A stretch of DNA of 9,015 nucleotides. Source: Alkanindiges sp. (GTDB lineage: Bacteria > Pseudomonadota > Gammaproteobacteria > Pseudomonadales > Moraxellaceae). Below, one piece after another: positions 1-6,641 of this stretch; the first letter of the stretch is position 1; the number at the start of each line of letters is the position of its first letter. Under the pieces are notes generated by a model. That model ran no database searches and was not told where the DNA came from. It saw nothing but the letters and a program-made list of their open reading frames with translations. Made by a program: the position numbers and the translations under genes. Where the stretch lies: assembly GCA_030152125.1 (NCBI GenBank), contig JASLIR010000337.1, positions 1 through 9,015 of the forward strand, in the 5' to 3' direction.

Positions 1-2321
1 TAATCGTTCATGCCGGCTTGCAGCAGGTTTTCCTTTTCATCACTCAGGGCATGCGCCGTCAGGGCGATAATAGGAATTTGTGCTGTATTCCACTCCTGTT
101 CCAGTTGGCGGATGGCATGTGCGGCTTCCAAGCCGGACATACGCGGCATCTGGATATCCATAAAAATCAGGTCAAAATTCTTATAACCGATTTCATGCCG
201 TGAGCTGATTTGCTCAATGGCCTCGTTGCCACTGGTGGCCGTGCTGACCTGTACACCCAGGTCGGTAAGCAGGGCATCCAGCACCATCAGGTTGGGCAGG
301 TGGTCATCCACCGCCAGTACATGAATATTGTGATCCAGGAACTCGGGGTAGCTTTCACTTTTTTGTGCTGGCTGCTGGTGTTGCAACAGGGCAATCAGCG
401 CACTGCGGCTCATGGGCTGGTACAGCGGCACGGCGTTATAGCGTTTCAGCAAGGCCGGGTCGAGCGCCATCTGGTAGCCATACACGGCCAATGCACCCTG
501 ATAGCGGGTACGAATTTCCTTGAGCAGGCCCTGAATATCCGCGCCGGCATCGATAATCATCCAGCTATGCTGGTTGCTATGCTCATTAAACTGGCCAATA
601 CGGCCAAACAGGTCGGGCAGTGACTGTGCTTCCTGTTGTTCAATAAATAAATGCGACAGGTAGCCGCGTAACACGTTGGCATTGGCCGGGTGGTGGATAT
701 AGGACAGCACACGCCAGCCGGATAAATCTGGCCAGAGCATCTGCTGTTCCTGTTCTACCTCTTTCAGGCATACGGTAAACCAGAAGGTAGAGCCTTTATC
801 GGTAGGGTGACGCTCCTGATTGTCCTCAAAGCCAATTTTACCCTGCATCATCTGTACTAGCTGGCGTGAAATGGCCAGCCCCAGTCCGGTACCACCATAC
901 TGACGGGTAACAGAAGGGTCACCTTGCGAAAAGGATTCAAACAGTTGCTTGCGGTCAGTACCGGATAGTCCTATGCCGCTGTCCTGTACCGAAATATGAA
1001 TCAGGTGCTGGCCATTCTGGGTATCTTCCAGCCTTACCCGCACAATAATGTCACCATCAGGGGTAAATTTAATGGCGTTGCTGACCAGGTTGGTCAGCAC
1101 CTGTTTAAAACGCAGGGCATCGCCAGTCACCTGCTTGGGCATGTCATCGTAATAATAAACTGCCATGTCCAGCTTTTTGTCGGAGGCCAGTGGCGACAGC
1201 ATGTCCATCACGTCAAATACGGCTTCTTCCAGGTCAAACGGTGCCTGTTCCAGCACCAGTTTTCCCGCATCAATTTTGGAAAAATCCAGCACATCATTGA
1301 CCAGTGCCAGTAAGTGGGCCGAAGATTTGCGGATGGTCTGTACGTACAGGTTCTGCTCGTCACTCAGGGTGCCTTTACGCGCCATCAGGTTGATAAAGCC
1401 ATCGATACTGTTCAGCGGGGTGCGTAGCTCATGGCTGATGTTGGCCAGAAATACCGATTTGGACTGGTTGGCGGATACGGCAAGGTCACGCGCCTTACGG
1501 TAGGTAATGTTCTGTATTTCCAAGGCATCCAGGGTGCGGCGCAAGTCTTCTTCGGTTTGTTCGGTATGCTGCGACAGTTCTTCAAAGCTGACATGCAGGC
1601 GATCCAGCAGGGCAATGATGTCCTGTTGCAGCAAGGCCAGCTCACCAGAGCCATTGATCACCAGCTTGTTGCTTAAGGTATCGGCTGTCAGGCGCTGCAG
1701 CTGCAGGCGGATTTCGTACATCGGCGCAATCCAGCGCCGCGAGTAGAAATTTAAGCAAAGTAACAGCATCAGCAGGGTAAACAGGCCGGTAACTGATAAC
1801 ACCAGCCATACCCGGTAACGCGCCAACTGCATGGGCTGGTTGTCCATGTCTACCACCAGCCAGATCGGGCCATCACTGGTATAACCGGCACGCAGGCCAT
1901 AGGTGGTGCCAATTTCTGATTTGAGCGGACCAAAGGATTCACTGTTAATGGAGAACTCTGGCCAGGGCAGGCCGTTGCCATAACCAAAGGCAACCCGTGG
2001 CCGGCCTTCATAATCAATCATCGCCACCCGCAGGATATGTGCTTCGTTCAGCATGTTCTGCATGATGCTGCGAATTTTTTCGTGATTATTCGGGTGGTCA
2101 ATCAGCACATTCAGTTTTTGAGCGGTAGGCTGGTAGCGTGCCAGGCTGGCAAAGGCAGCATTGCGTTGCTCGGCACGCGAGGAACGGGCGGTTTCCACCA
2201 GCACCAGTGCCGCACCCACGCAGGATAACACCATGATTGGCAGGAAAATCAGGGCAATCAGCTGTCCATAAGCATTGCTAATACGGAGCTTGTGGTACCA
2301 GCGCAGGCGGGTGGAAGGCAT
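1..2321 (-). CDS. gacS: GacS/BarA-type hybrid sensor histidine kinase (3' end beyond window)
   Basis: This is an inner-membrane sensor kinase that in known relatives phosphorylates the response regulator GacA/UvrY, which drives transcription of CsrA/RsmA-sequestering small RNAs. The frame is open from ATG 2321 to position 1, giving 773 codons. TGA and TAA codons lie in frame just upstream (the TAA at 2336-2334), so ATG 2321 is the earliest possible start; GGACGAG just upstream is a modest ribosome site. Visible in order: membrane segment about 21-42, periplasmic sensor about 43-169, membrane segment about 170-192, HAMP about 193-246, a probable coiled coil, and a dimerisation domain with phospho-acceptor H297 in NISHELRTPLN. 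The ATPase domain has N415 (N box), D447 in DSGIGL and GGTGLGLA at 476-483. A degenerate receiver-like stretch spans about 524-650. The true receiver has D672/D673 and phospho-acceptor D722 in MDIQMP. GacS and BarA are near 920 residues, so the end of the receiver and the expected Hpt domain are missing only because the window stops. The family is secure; the exact orthologue name is inferred from domain order and from divergence from cysM. Confidence 0.93.
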   Translation of the reverse strand, partial: MPSTRLRWYHKLRISNAYGQLIALIFLPIMVLSCVGAALVLVETARSSRAEQRNAAFASLARYQPTAQKLNVLIDHPNNHEKIRSIMQNMLNEAHILRVAMIDYEGRPRVAFGYGNGLPWPEFSINSESFGPLKSEIGTTYGLRAGYTSDGPIWLVVDMDNQPMQLARYRVWLVLSVTGLFTLLMLLLCLNFYSRRWIAPMYEIRLQLQRLTADTLSNKLVINGSGELALLQQDIIALLDRLHVSFEELSQHTEQTEEDLRRTLDALEIQNITYRKARDLAVSANQSKSVFLANISHELRTPLNSIDGFINLMARKGTLSDEQNLYVQTIRKSSAHLLALVNDVLDFSKIDAGKLVLEQAPFDLEEAVFDVMDMLSPLASDKKLDMAVYYYDDMPKQVTGDALRFKQVLTNLVSNAIKFTPDGDIIVRVRLEDTQNGQHLIHISVQDSGIGLSGTDRKQLFESFSQGDPSVTRQYGGTGLGLAISRQLVQMMQGKIGFEDNQERHPTDKGSTFWFTVCLKEVEQEQQMLWPDLSGWRVLSYIHHPANANVLRGYLSHLFIEQQEAQSLPDLFGRIGQFNEHSNQHSWMIIDAGADIQGLLKEIRTRYQGALAVYGYQMALDPALLKRYNAVPLYQPMSRSALIALLQHQQPAQKSESYPEFLDHNIHVLAVDDHLPNLMVLDALLTDLGVQVSTATSGNEAIEQISSRHEIGYKNFDLIFMDIQMPRMSGLEAAHAIRQLEQEWNTAQIPIIALTAHALSDEKENLLQAGMND

Positions 2322-2485
2322 ACTCGTCCAGTGTTATCAGGATGATGGGCAGTATAAAAGCAAACGGGATTGCATGCAGCTATTCAATTCACCGGTTTTC
2401 CTGCAAAGGATAGGCCGAGAATAGCGTGCAGGTAGGTTGCTTTTTCTTTACAATATAACCCACTTTTAGCAAGGTGGTACTTTCC
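2322..2485. promoter_or_regulatory. Divergent gacS-cysM intergenic region
   Basis: This gap between the two divergent start codons must carry promoters for both genes. On the minus strand TATACT (2356-2351) is a good -10 match about 30 bases before the gacS start, but no convincing -35 sits 16-18 bases upstream of it. On the plus strand overlapping TACAAT (2449-2454) and TATAAC (2454-2459) are possible cysM -10 elements, again without a clear -35. A 7-base inverted repeat, GCTATTC (2379-2385) and GAATAGC (2419-2425), flanks a 33-base spacer and could be a protein site or chance. The region's role is secure by position; the individual elements are weak. Confidence 0.45.
2471..2476 (+). promoter_or_regulatory. 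Ribosome binding site deciding the cysM start
   Basis: AAGGTG lies 9 bases before ATG 2486. A GTG at 2474 is in frame and would add four residues, but it overlaps this Shine-Dalgarno sequence and has no good one of its own. The ATG is therefore preferred. Confidence 0.7.
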
Positions 2486-3439
2486 ATGGCAAGCGATAAA
2501 TCCACAACATTGTTCCAGAGTGGCCTGACCGCAGGTTTAAGTGACCCTTATATTCTGGATCAGTATGTCGGGAATACGCCATTGGTTCGCCTGCAACGGC
2601 TGGCCAGCCATACTCAGGCCACGGTGTACGCCAAGCTGGAAGGGAATAACCCGGCAGGTTCGGTTAAAGACCGCCCTGCCTACCACATGATTACCCAGGC
2701 CGAACACCGTGGGCAAATCAAACCAGGCGATACTCTGATTGAGGCCACCAGTGGCAATACCGGCATTGCTTTGGCCATGGTGGCGGCCATGCGTGGCTAC
2801 CACATGAAGCTGATTATGCCGGACAATATGAGCCAGGAGCGTAAGGACGCCATGGCGGCATATGGGGCCGAGCTGATTGAAGTGTCTGCCAAAACCCAGG
2901 GTATGGAAGGTGCGCGTGACCTGGCGCTGCAAATGCAGCAGGAAGGCAAGGGGCTGGTACTCAACCAGTTTGGTAATACCGATAACCCGGAGGCGCACTA
3001 CTTAAGCACCGGCCCGGAAATCTGGCAGCAAACCGAAGGCAAAATTACCCACTTTGTCAGCTCCATGGGTACTACAGGTACCATTATGGGGGTATCACGT
3101 TATTTAAAAGAACAAAACCCGGATATCCAGATTGTTGGCCTGCAACCATCGGAAGGGGCAGCAATTGCCGGTATCCGCCGCTGGCCGGAAGCCTATTTAC
3201 CCACCATTTTTGATGCCAGCCGGGTGGATCACACCATGGATATTCCGCAAATTGAAGCGGAACGTACCATGCGCCAACTGGCACGTAGCGAAGGCATTTT
3301 TGCCGGGGTATCCTCTGGTGGTGCGGCATGGGCTGCCATCAAGGTGGCAGAGCAGAATCCCGGTGCGGTGATTGTGTGTATTATTTGCGACCGGGGTGAC
3401 CGTTACCTGTCTACCGGCTTGTTTTCTGTGCAGGATTAA
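2486..3439 (+). CDS. cysM: Cysteine synthase B (O-acetylserine sulfhydrylase B)
   Basis: This cytoplasmic PLP enzyme makes L-cysteine from O-acetyl-L-serine and sulfide; the CysM isoform can also use thiosulfate to give S-sulfocysteine. The protein is 317 residues, slightly longer than E. coli CysM (303), mainly through an N-terminal extension before YVGNTPLVRL. Visible motifs are the PLP lysine K61 in GSVKDRPA, the substrate-binding loop TSGNTG (88-93), the phosphate-binding GTTGT loop (195-199) and GVSSGGA (274-280). Isoform-specific marks are EGNNPAGSVKDRPA, GIRRWPEAYLP (229-239) and the ending CDRGDRYLSTG (301-311), which match CysM rather than CysK. It diverges from the sensor kinase gene and is followed 46 bp downstream by the exonuclease gene on the same strand, so the two may share a transcript. 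I see nothing broken; all catalytic motifs are intact. Confidence 0.96.
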   Translation: MASDKSTTLFQSGLTAGLSDPYILDQYVGNTPLVRLQRLASHTQATVYAKLEGNNPAGSVKDRPAYHMITQAEHRGQIKPGDTLIEATSGNTGIALAMVAAMRGYHMKLIMPDNMSQERKDAMAAYGAELIEVSAKTQGMEGARDLALQMQQEGKGLVLNQFGNTDNPEAHYLSTGPEIWQQTEGKITHFVSSMGTTGTIMGVSRYLKEQNPDIQIVGLQPSEGAAIAGIRRWPEAYLPTIFDASRVDHTMDIPQIEAERTMRQLARSEGIFAGVSSGGAAWAAIKVAEQNPGAVIVCIICDRGDRYLSTGLFSVQD

Positions 3440-3485
3440 CGCTGGCTACTGTTGATGCCTGTATTGATGCTTAAGGGATGATGTA

Positions 3486-4280
3486 ATGCTGGGCTTACCC
3501 GTACTGGTGTTTGATATTGAAACGGTGCCGGATACCGAAGCCGGGGCGCGCCTGTTCGGGCTGGATTTGCCGCCGGATGAAGTAGCACTGGCGATGAACA
3601 ACCTGCGGCGGCAGGAAATTAATTCGGATTTTCCACGCCTGCCACTGCATGAGGTGGTGTGTATTTCCGGCTTGTGGGTAACTGATGAACAGATCCAGCT
3701 GTTTTCCTTTAGCCAGAAAGACCCGAAAACCGGGCAGCGCTTTAGTGAAAAAGACATACTGGGCAAGTTCCTGGGTATTTTTGACAAGCGCTTTCCGACG
3801 CTAGTGAGCTGGAATGGCAGCGGTTTTGATTTGCCGGTGCTGATGCTGCGTGCCATGCGGCATGGTTTAAGTGCGGCGGGCCTGATGGATCAGGGCGAGC
3901 ATGACCAAAAGCGCAAGTATGACAATTACCAGAACCGCTATCAGTCGCGGCATACCGATTTAATGGATTGTCTGGCCATGTTTAACACACGCAATTTTCA
4001 GCGTCTGGATGATGTGGCGGTATTACTGGGTTTTCCCGGCAAGCAGGGCGAAAGTGGCTATAACGTCAGTGATTATGTCAGGCAGGACCAGTGGACTGAG
4101 CTGTGCCAGTATTGCGAAAGTGATGTGCTAAATACCTGGCTGATTTATTTGCGCTGGCAGGGCCTGCGCGGGCATTTATCCGCTGATGAGCAGCAATTTT
4201 GGTTAAGCCAGACCCGTGACTATTTGCAGCAGCATGCACCACAGCAACAGCATTTCCTGGATGCATGGCAGATTTCCTGA
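3486..4280 (+). CDS. Predicted 3'-5' exonuclease related to the PolB proofreading domain
   Basis: This is a 264-residue stand-alone DnaQ-fold protein, matching the family described as predicted 3'-5' exonucleases related to the exonuclease domain of PolB. All three exonuclease motifs are present. Exo I is VFDIETVPD with D10 and E12; Exo II is WNGSGFDLP (109-117) with D115; Exo III is YCESD (209-213), a YxxxD form with D213. D158 and D161 in HTDLMD are further acidic residues near the active site. Together these would bind two metal ions for hydrolysis of a DNA or RNA 3' end. No polymerase domain, signal peptide or membrane segment is present. AAGGGA (3473-3478) stands 7 bases before ATG 3486. 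It lies 46 bp after cysM and is followed by a terminator, so it may be the last gene of a cysM transcript. The fold and active site are well supported; the physiological substrate is unknown, and RNA rather than DNA cannot be excluded. Confidence 0.88.
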   Translation: MLGLPVLVFDIETVPDTEAGARLFGLDLPPDEVALAMNNLRRQEINSDFPRLPLHEVVCISGLWVTDEQIQLFSFSQKDPKTGQRFSEKDILGKFLGIFDKRFPTLVSWNGSGFDLPVLMLRAMRHGLSAAGLMDQGEHDQKRKYDNYQNRYQSRHTDLMDCLAMFNTRNFQRLDDVAVLLGFPGKQGESGYNVSDYVRQDQWTELCQYCESDVLNTWLIYLRWQGLRGHLSADEQQFWLSQTRDYLQQHAPQQQHFLDAWQIS

Positions 4281-4297
4281 CAAATAAATATGTGATT

Positions 4298-4324
4298 AAA
4301 AGCCGTCAGGTGTGAACGGCTTTT
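4298..4324. terminator. Probable bidirectional intrinsic terminator
   Basis: AAAAGCCGT (4298-4306) and ACGGCTTTT (4316-4324) form a perfect 9-bp stem around a 9-base loop. The 3' arm ends in four T, and the 5' arm begins with four A that read as T on the other strand. It starts 17 bases after the exonuclease stop and lies 20 bases beyond the stop of the convergent gene, the expected place for a shared terminator. The T tract is short, so efficiency may be moderate. Confidence 0.8.
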
Positions 4325-4344
4325 GGTGCATCTAGCCCTGAGTA

Positions 4345-4950
4345 TTAGGGGCAGCTACGATAGCTGCTGGCAATACATTTACGCACCAGAAATGTGCCAA
4401 CGGTTGGATCTTTTTCACCGGAGCATAAGCCACCCCCAGTGTAGTGCGCTTCCCCAGTGCTTTTGCTTGGTTCTCTTTCATTCAATATCAAGTCAACCTT
4501 TGCCAGCGCGGGGCACCACCATGTACCCAGTTCAGGGGTAGGGCTGCCAGGAATGCCATAATTATCTGTGGAGGTCATCCCCGCCAGGGAAATACGACCA
4601 TAGTTTGTAAATGTAGCGCCAAACAGGCCGATAAATTTGGCAGTTTGAGATACCTGGGTACTGGAAATATCATCCCAGTCGTCAACTAAATAGGCATTTT
4701 TAAATAACTGATCAACTTGCGCTTTACGCGCAACCTTAAAGCCATGTTTGCTTACCCAGTAACCAGTGCGTACTTCATCAAGGGTTAATCCAGCGGTGAC
4801 GGAAGGTTTAAGCCACTCCATTTTGGTAACGGGGTCGTAAACAATTAAATGATCGTTTAGGGTATTGGAAACATTTTTGACAATAAATTCGGCTGCATGA
4901 GACATGCTGGCAGCAAAACATACACTGAGGATAAACAAGGTTTTTTTCAT
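4345..4950 (-). CDS. Small exported protein of unknown function
   Basis: I do not recognise a named family with confidence. The 201-residue product begins with a clear Sec signal peptide: MKKT, a hydrophobic stretch of about 5-16, and a likely signal peptidase I cut in SHA/AEF after A19. The mature protein would be about 182 residues, soluble, periplasmic or secreted, with four cysteines (C146, C176, C192, C200) that could form two disulfides. There is no lipobox and no sorting tail. The stretch from VYDPVTKMEWL through PSVTAGLTLDEV to the segment ending QVDQLF (about 37-82), plus GTFLVR (185-190) near the end, loosely recalls exported proteins with a TGLxWL-type repeat (DUF1566/Lcl-like), some of which carry PEP-CTERM tails; this is from memory and unverified. 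The ribosome site is weak (AGAG about 8 bases before the ATG). The gene is visibly AT-richer than its neighbours and stands alone against their direction. Its 3' end holds a small perfect hairpin (4351-4367). That it is a real gene is likely from the signal peptide and terminator placement. Confidence 0.75.
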   Translation of the reverse strand: MKKTLFILSVCFAASMSHAAEFIVKNVSNTLNDHLIVYDPVTKMEWLKPSVTAGLTLDEVRTGYWVSKHGFKVARKAQVDQLFKNAYLVDDWDDISSTQVSQTAKFIGLFGATFTNYGRISLAGMTSTDNYGIPGSPTPELGTWWCPALAKVDLILNEREPSKSTGEAHYTGGGLCSGEKDPTVGTFLVRKCIASSYRSCP

Positions 4951-5199
4951 GCTTCGGCTCTATTAAAGTATTGGGTTGTTTTGTGATGAATGTATCATAA
5001 AATTTTTTTTTGTATTATTTTTGAAAATAAATAATTGCTCAGCCAAATCCGCAATCTGTCATAAAATTATAACCCCTACAAAGGCGATCGGGTACAATAG
5101 CAGGAGTTTTTGGCTGAAATGATTACCACTGGTATAGGGTTGTTTCGGCTGTGTGATTGAAAGCCATGATTGGCAATTAGCGAATATTGAGTAGCCATT
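4951..5199. promoter_or_regulatory. AT-rich divergent region between the exported-protein gene and rlmD
   Basis: This gap contains no supportable gene. Bases 4981-5040 have only about 10 G or C in 60, including a run of nine T at 5003-5011. On the minus strand TATGAT (4999-4994) is a good -10 candidate for the exported-protein gene, 43 bases before its ATG, with A-tracts upstream that could act as an UP element but no clear -35. On the plus strand TACAAT (5093-5098) is a possible -10 for rlmD, also without a clear -35. If it is used, the rlmD leader would be roughly 95 bases long. Confidence 0.4.
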
Positions 5200-6591
5200 T
5201 TGAGACGTAAACAACGTGAACGCCTGCGCGCGCAAGCCCCATTAACTTTTGCAGTTGAGGCATTAACCCACGAAGGGCGTGGCGTATCACACTATGCAGC
5301 AGAGGCAGGCCATCCGGAAGAGAAAGTAGGCAAAAAGGTATTTGTGGCCTTTGCCTTGCCGGGTGAAACGGTAACGGCCAAAGTGCATGAGATTCACAAG
5401 AAGTATGAGGAAGCCGATTGTGAGGAATTGCTGAGCAATCCGTCGGCAGATCGTGTAGAACCGGTTTGCCCGCATTTTGAGTTGTGCGGTGGCTGCAGCT
5501 TGCAGCACATGCACCCGGATGCGCAGATCAGTTTTAAGCAGGGTGTACTGGCCTCGCACTTTAAGCATTTTGCCAATGTGATTGGTGCCAGTCTGGAACC
5601 GGACGAATGGCTGGCCCCATTGCGTTCTACCCAAACGGATTATCGCCGCAAGGCGCGGCTGGGTGTGCGCTGGGTCATCAAGAAAGACAGCATGCTGGTG
5701 GGCTTCCGCGAACGCAAGAGCGGTTATCTGGCCGAGTTAAGTGTGTGTAAGGTGCTGGATGCGCAAATTGGTGAGCGCTTGCAGGACCTCAAGCTGCTGC
5801 TAACCGGCCTTGAAGGCCGTGAGCATATTCCGCAGTTGGAAATGGCGGTGGGTGATGATGGTGTGGCCATGATTGTGCGCCATATGAAACCATTATCTGA
5901 CACGGATGTGCAGCAATTGCTGGATTTTGCCAGACCGCTGGCCTGGCAGTTGTACCTGCAGCCGGATGGTTATGACACCGTACATCGGATAGATGATCCA
6001 AATGGCCCGATGCGCCTGCATTACGAGTTGCCGGATTTTAATATTAAATTTGCTTTTTCACCCCTTGATTTTACCCAGGTGAACCGCGATATAAACCGCC
6101 AGATGGTAAAGCTGGCCTGCGATTTGCTTGACCTTCAGCCAGGTGAGCGCGTGCTGGACCTGTTTTGTGGCCTGGGCAATTTTTCCCTGCCATTGGCGCG
6201 CTGCGTGGGTGAAACCGGTCATGTGATTGCCGTGGAAGGCAGTGCCGAGATGGTGGAGCGTGGGGGCGAGAATGCAGCGCTTAACCAGATTGAACATGTG
6301 GCGTTTTACGCGCAGGATTTAACCAAGGATTTTTCGCATCAACCGTGGGCAGCACAGGGCTTTGATGCCTTGCTGATTGACCCGCCACGTTCCGGTGCGG
6401 AAGAAGTGATGCATTATTTGCCAAAATTTAATGCAAAGCGAATTGTTTATGTCTCGTGTAATCCAGCCACCTTGGCGCGTGATGCAGGTATACTAGCGCA
6501 AGCAGGATACCGCATGAAAAAAGCGGGTGTAATGGATATGTTTACGCATACAAGCCATGTGGAGTCGATTGCGCTGTTTGAAAAACAGTGA
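5200..6591 (+). CDS. rlmD: 23S rRNA (uracil-1939-C5)-methyltransferase RlmD
   Basis: This SAM-dependent enzyme (older names RumA, YgcA) makes m5U1939 in 23S rRNA, E. coli numbering. The 463-residue product has a TRAM RNA-binding domain at about 15-78. The [4Fe-4S] cluster ligands are C90, C96 and C99 (CPHFELCGGC) with C183 as the fourth. The methyltransferase domain shows Q293 in FTQVN, the SAM-binding DLFCGLGNF (320-328) and DPPRSG (394-399). Catalytic C420 sits in VSCNPATLARD, and the general base E455 in HVESIALF. All cluster and catalytic residues are present. The start is not ATG: TTG 5200 is chosen because TGA at 5188-5190 closes the frame, the only other early candidate is ATT 5197, and the first in-frame ATG lies about 100 residues in, beyond the TRAM domain and inside the cluster region. 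GAG at 5189-5191 is a weak ribosome site 8 bases before TTG. relA follows after 50 bp and is probably co-transcribed. Confidence 0.95.
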   Translation: MRRKQRERLRAQAPLTFAVEALTHEGRGVSHYAAEAGHPEEKVGKKVFVAFALPGETVTAKVHEIHKKYEEADCEELLSNPSADRVEPVCPHFELCGGCSLQHMHPDAQISFKQGVLASHFKHFANVIGASLEPDEWLAPLRSTQTDYRRKARLGVRWVIKKDSMLVGFRERKSGYLAELSVCKVLDAQIGERLQDLKLLLTGLEGREHIPQLEMAVGDDGVAMIVRHMKPLSDTDVQQLLDFARPLAWQLYLQPDGYDTVHRIDDPNGPMRLHYELPDFNIKFAFSPLDFTQVNRDINRQMVKLACDLLDLQPGERVLDLFCGLGNFSLPLARCVGETGHVIAVEGSAEMVERGGENAALNQIEHVAFYAQDLTKDFSHQPWAAQGFDALLIDPPRSGAEEVMHYLPKFNAKRIVYVSCNPATLARDAGILAQAGYRMKKAGVMDMFTHTSHVESIALFEKQ

Positions 6592-6641
6592 CAATAACGG
6601 CCACTGGTGCGGATAGGGCGTAGACGCTTGGGGAGTGTGGC

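Noticed and set aside
18..1746. Several plus-strand open frames of 60-137 codons across the first 1.7 kb
   Set aside because: They overlap the continuous minus-strand sensor kinase frame, whose protein shows the full set of kinase motifs. They have no recognisable domains and are antisense shadows.
2537..2998. Minus-strand open frame of 153 codons inside cysM
   Set aside because: It is antisense to intact CysM catalytic motifs and shows no recognisable protein features.
4301..4319. GCCGTC at the terminator as a possible DNA uptake sequence
   Set aside because: It does not match the 10-12 base Neisseriaceae uptake signals beyond GCCGTC, and I noticed no repeats of it elsewhere in the window.
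4351..4367. GCAGCTA-CGA-TAGCTGC perfect hairpin
   Set aside because: The stem is only 7 bp with a 3-base loop and no T tract, inside the 3' end of the exported-protein gene. The nearby 4298-4324 hairpin is the better terminator.
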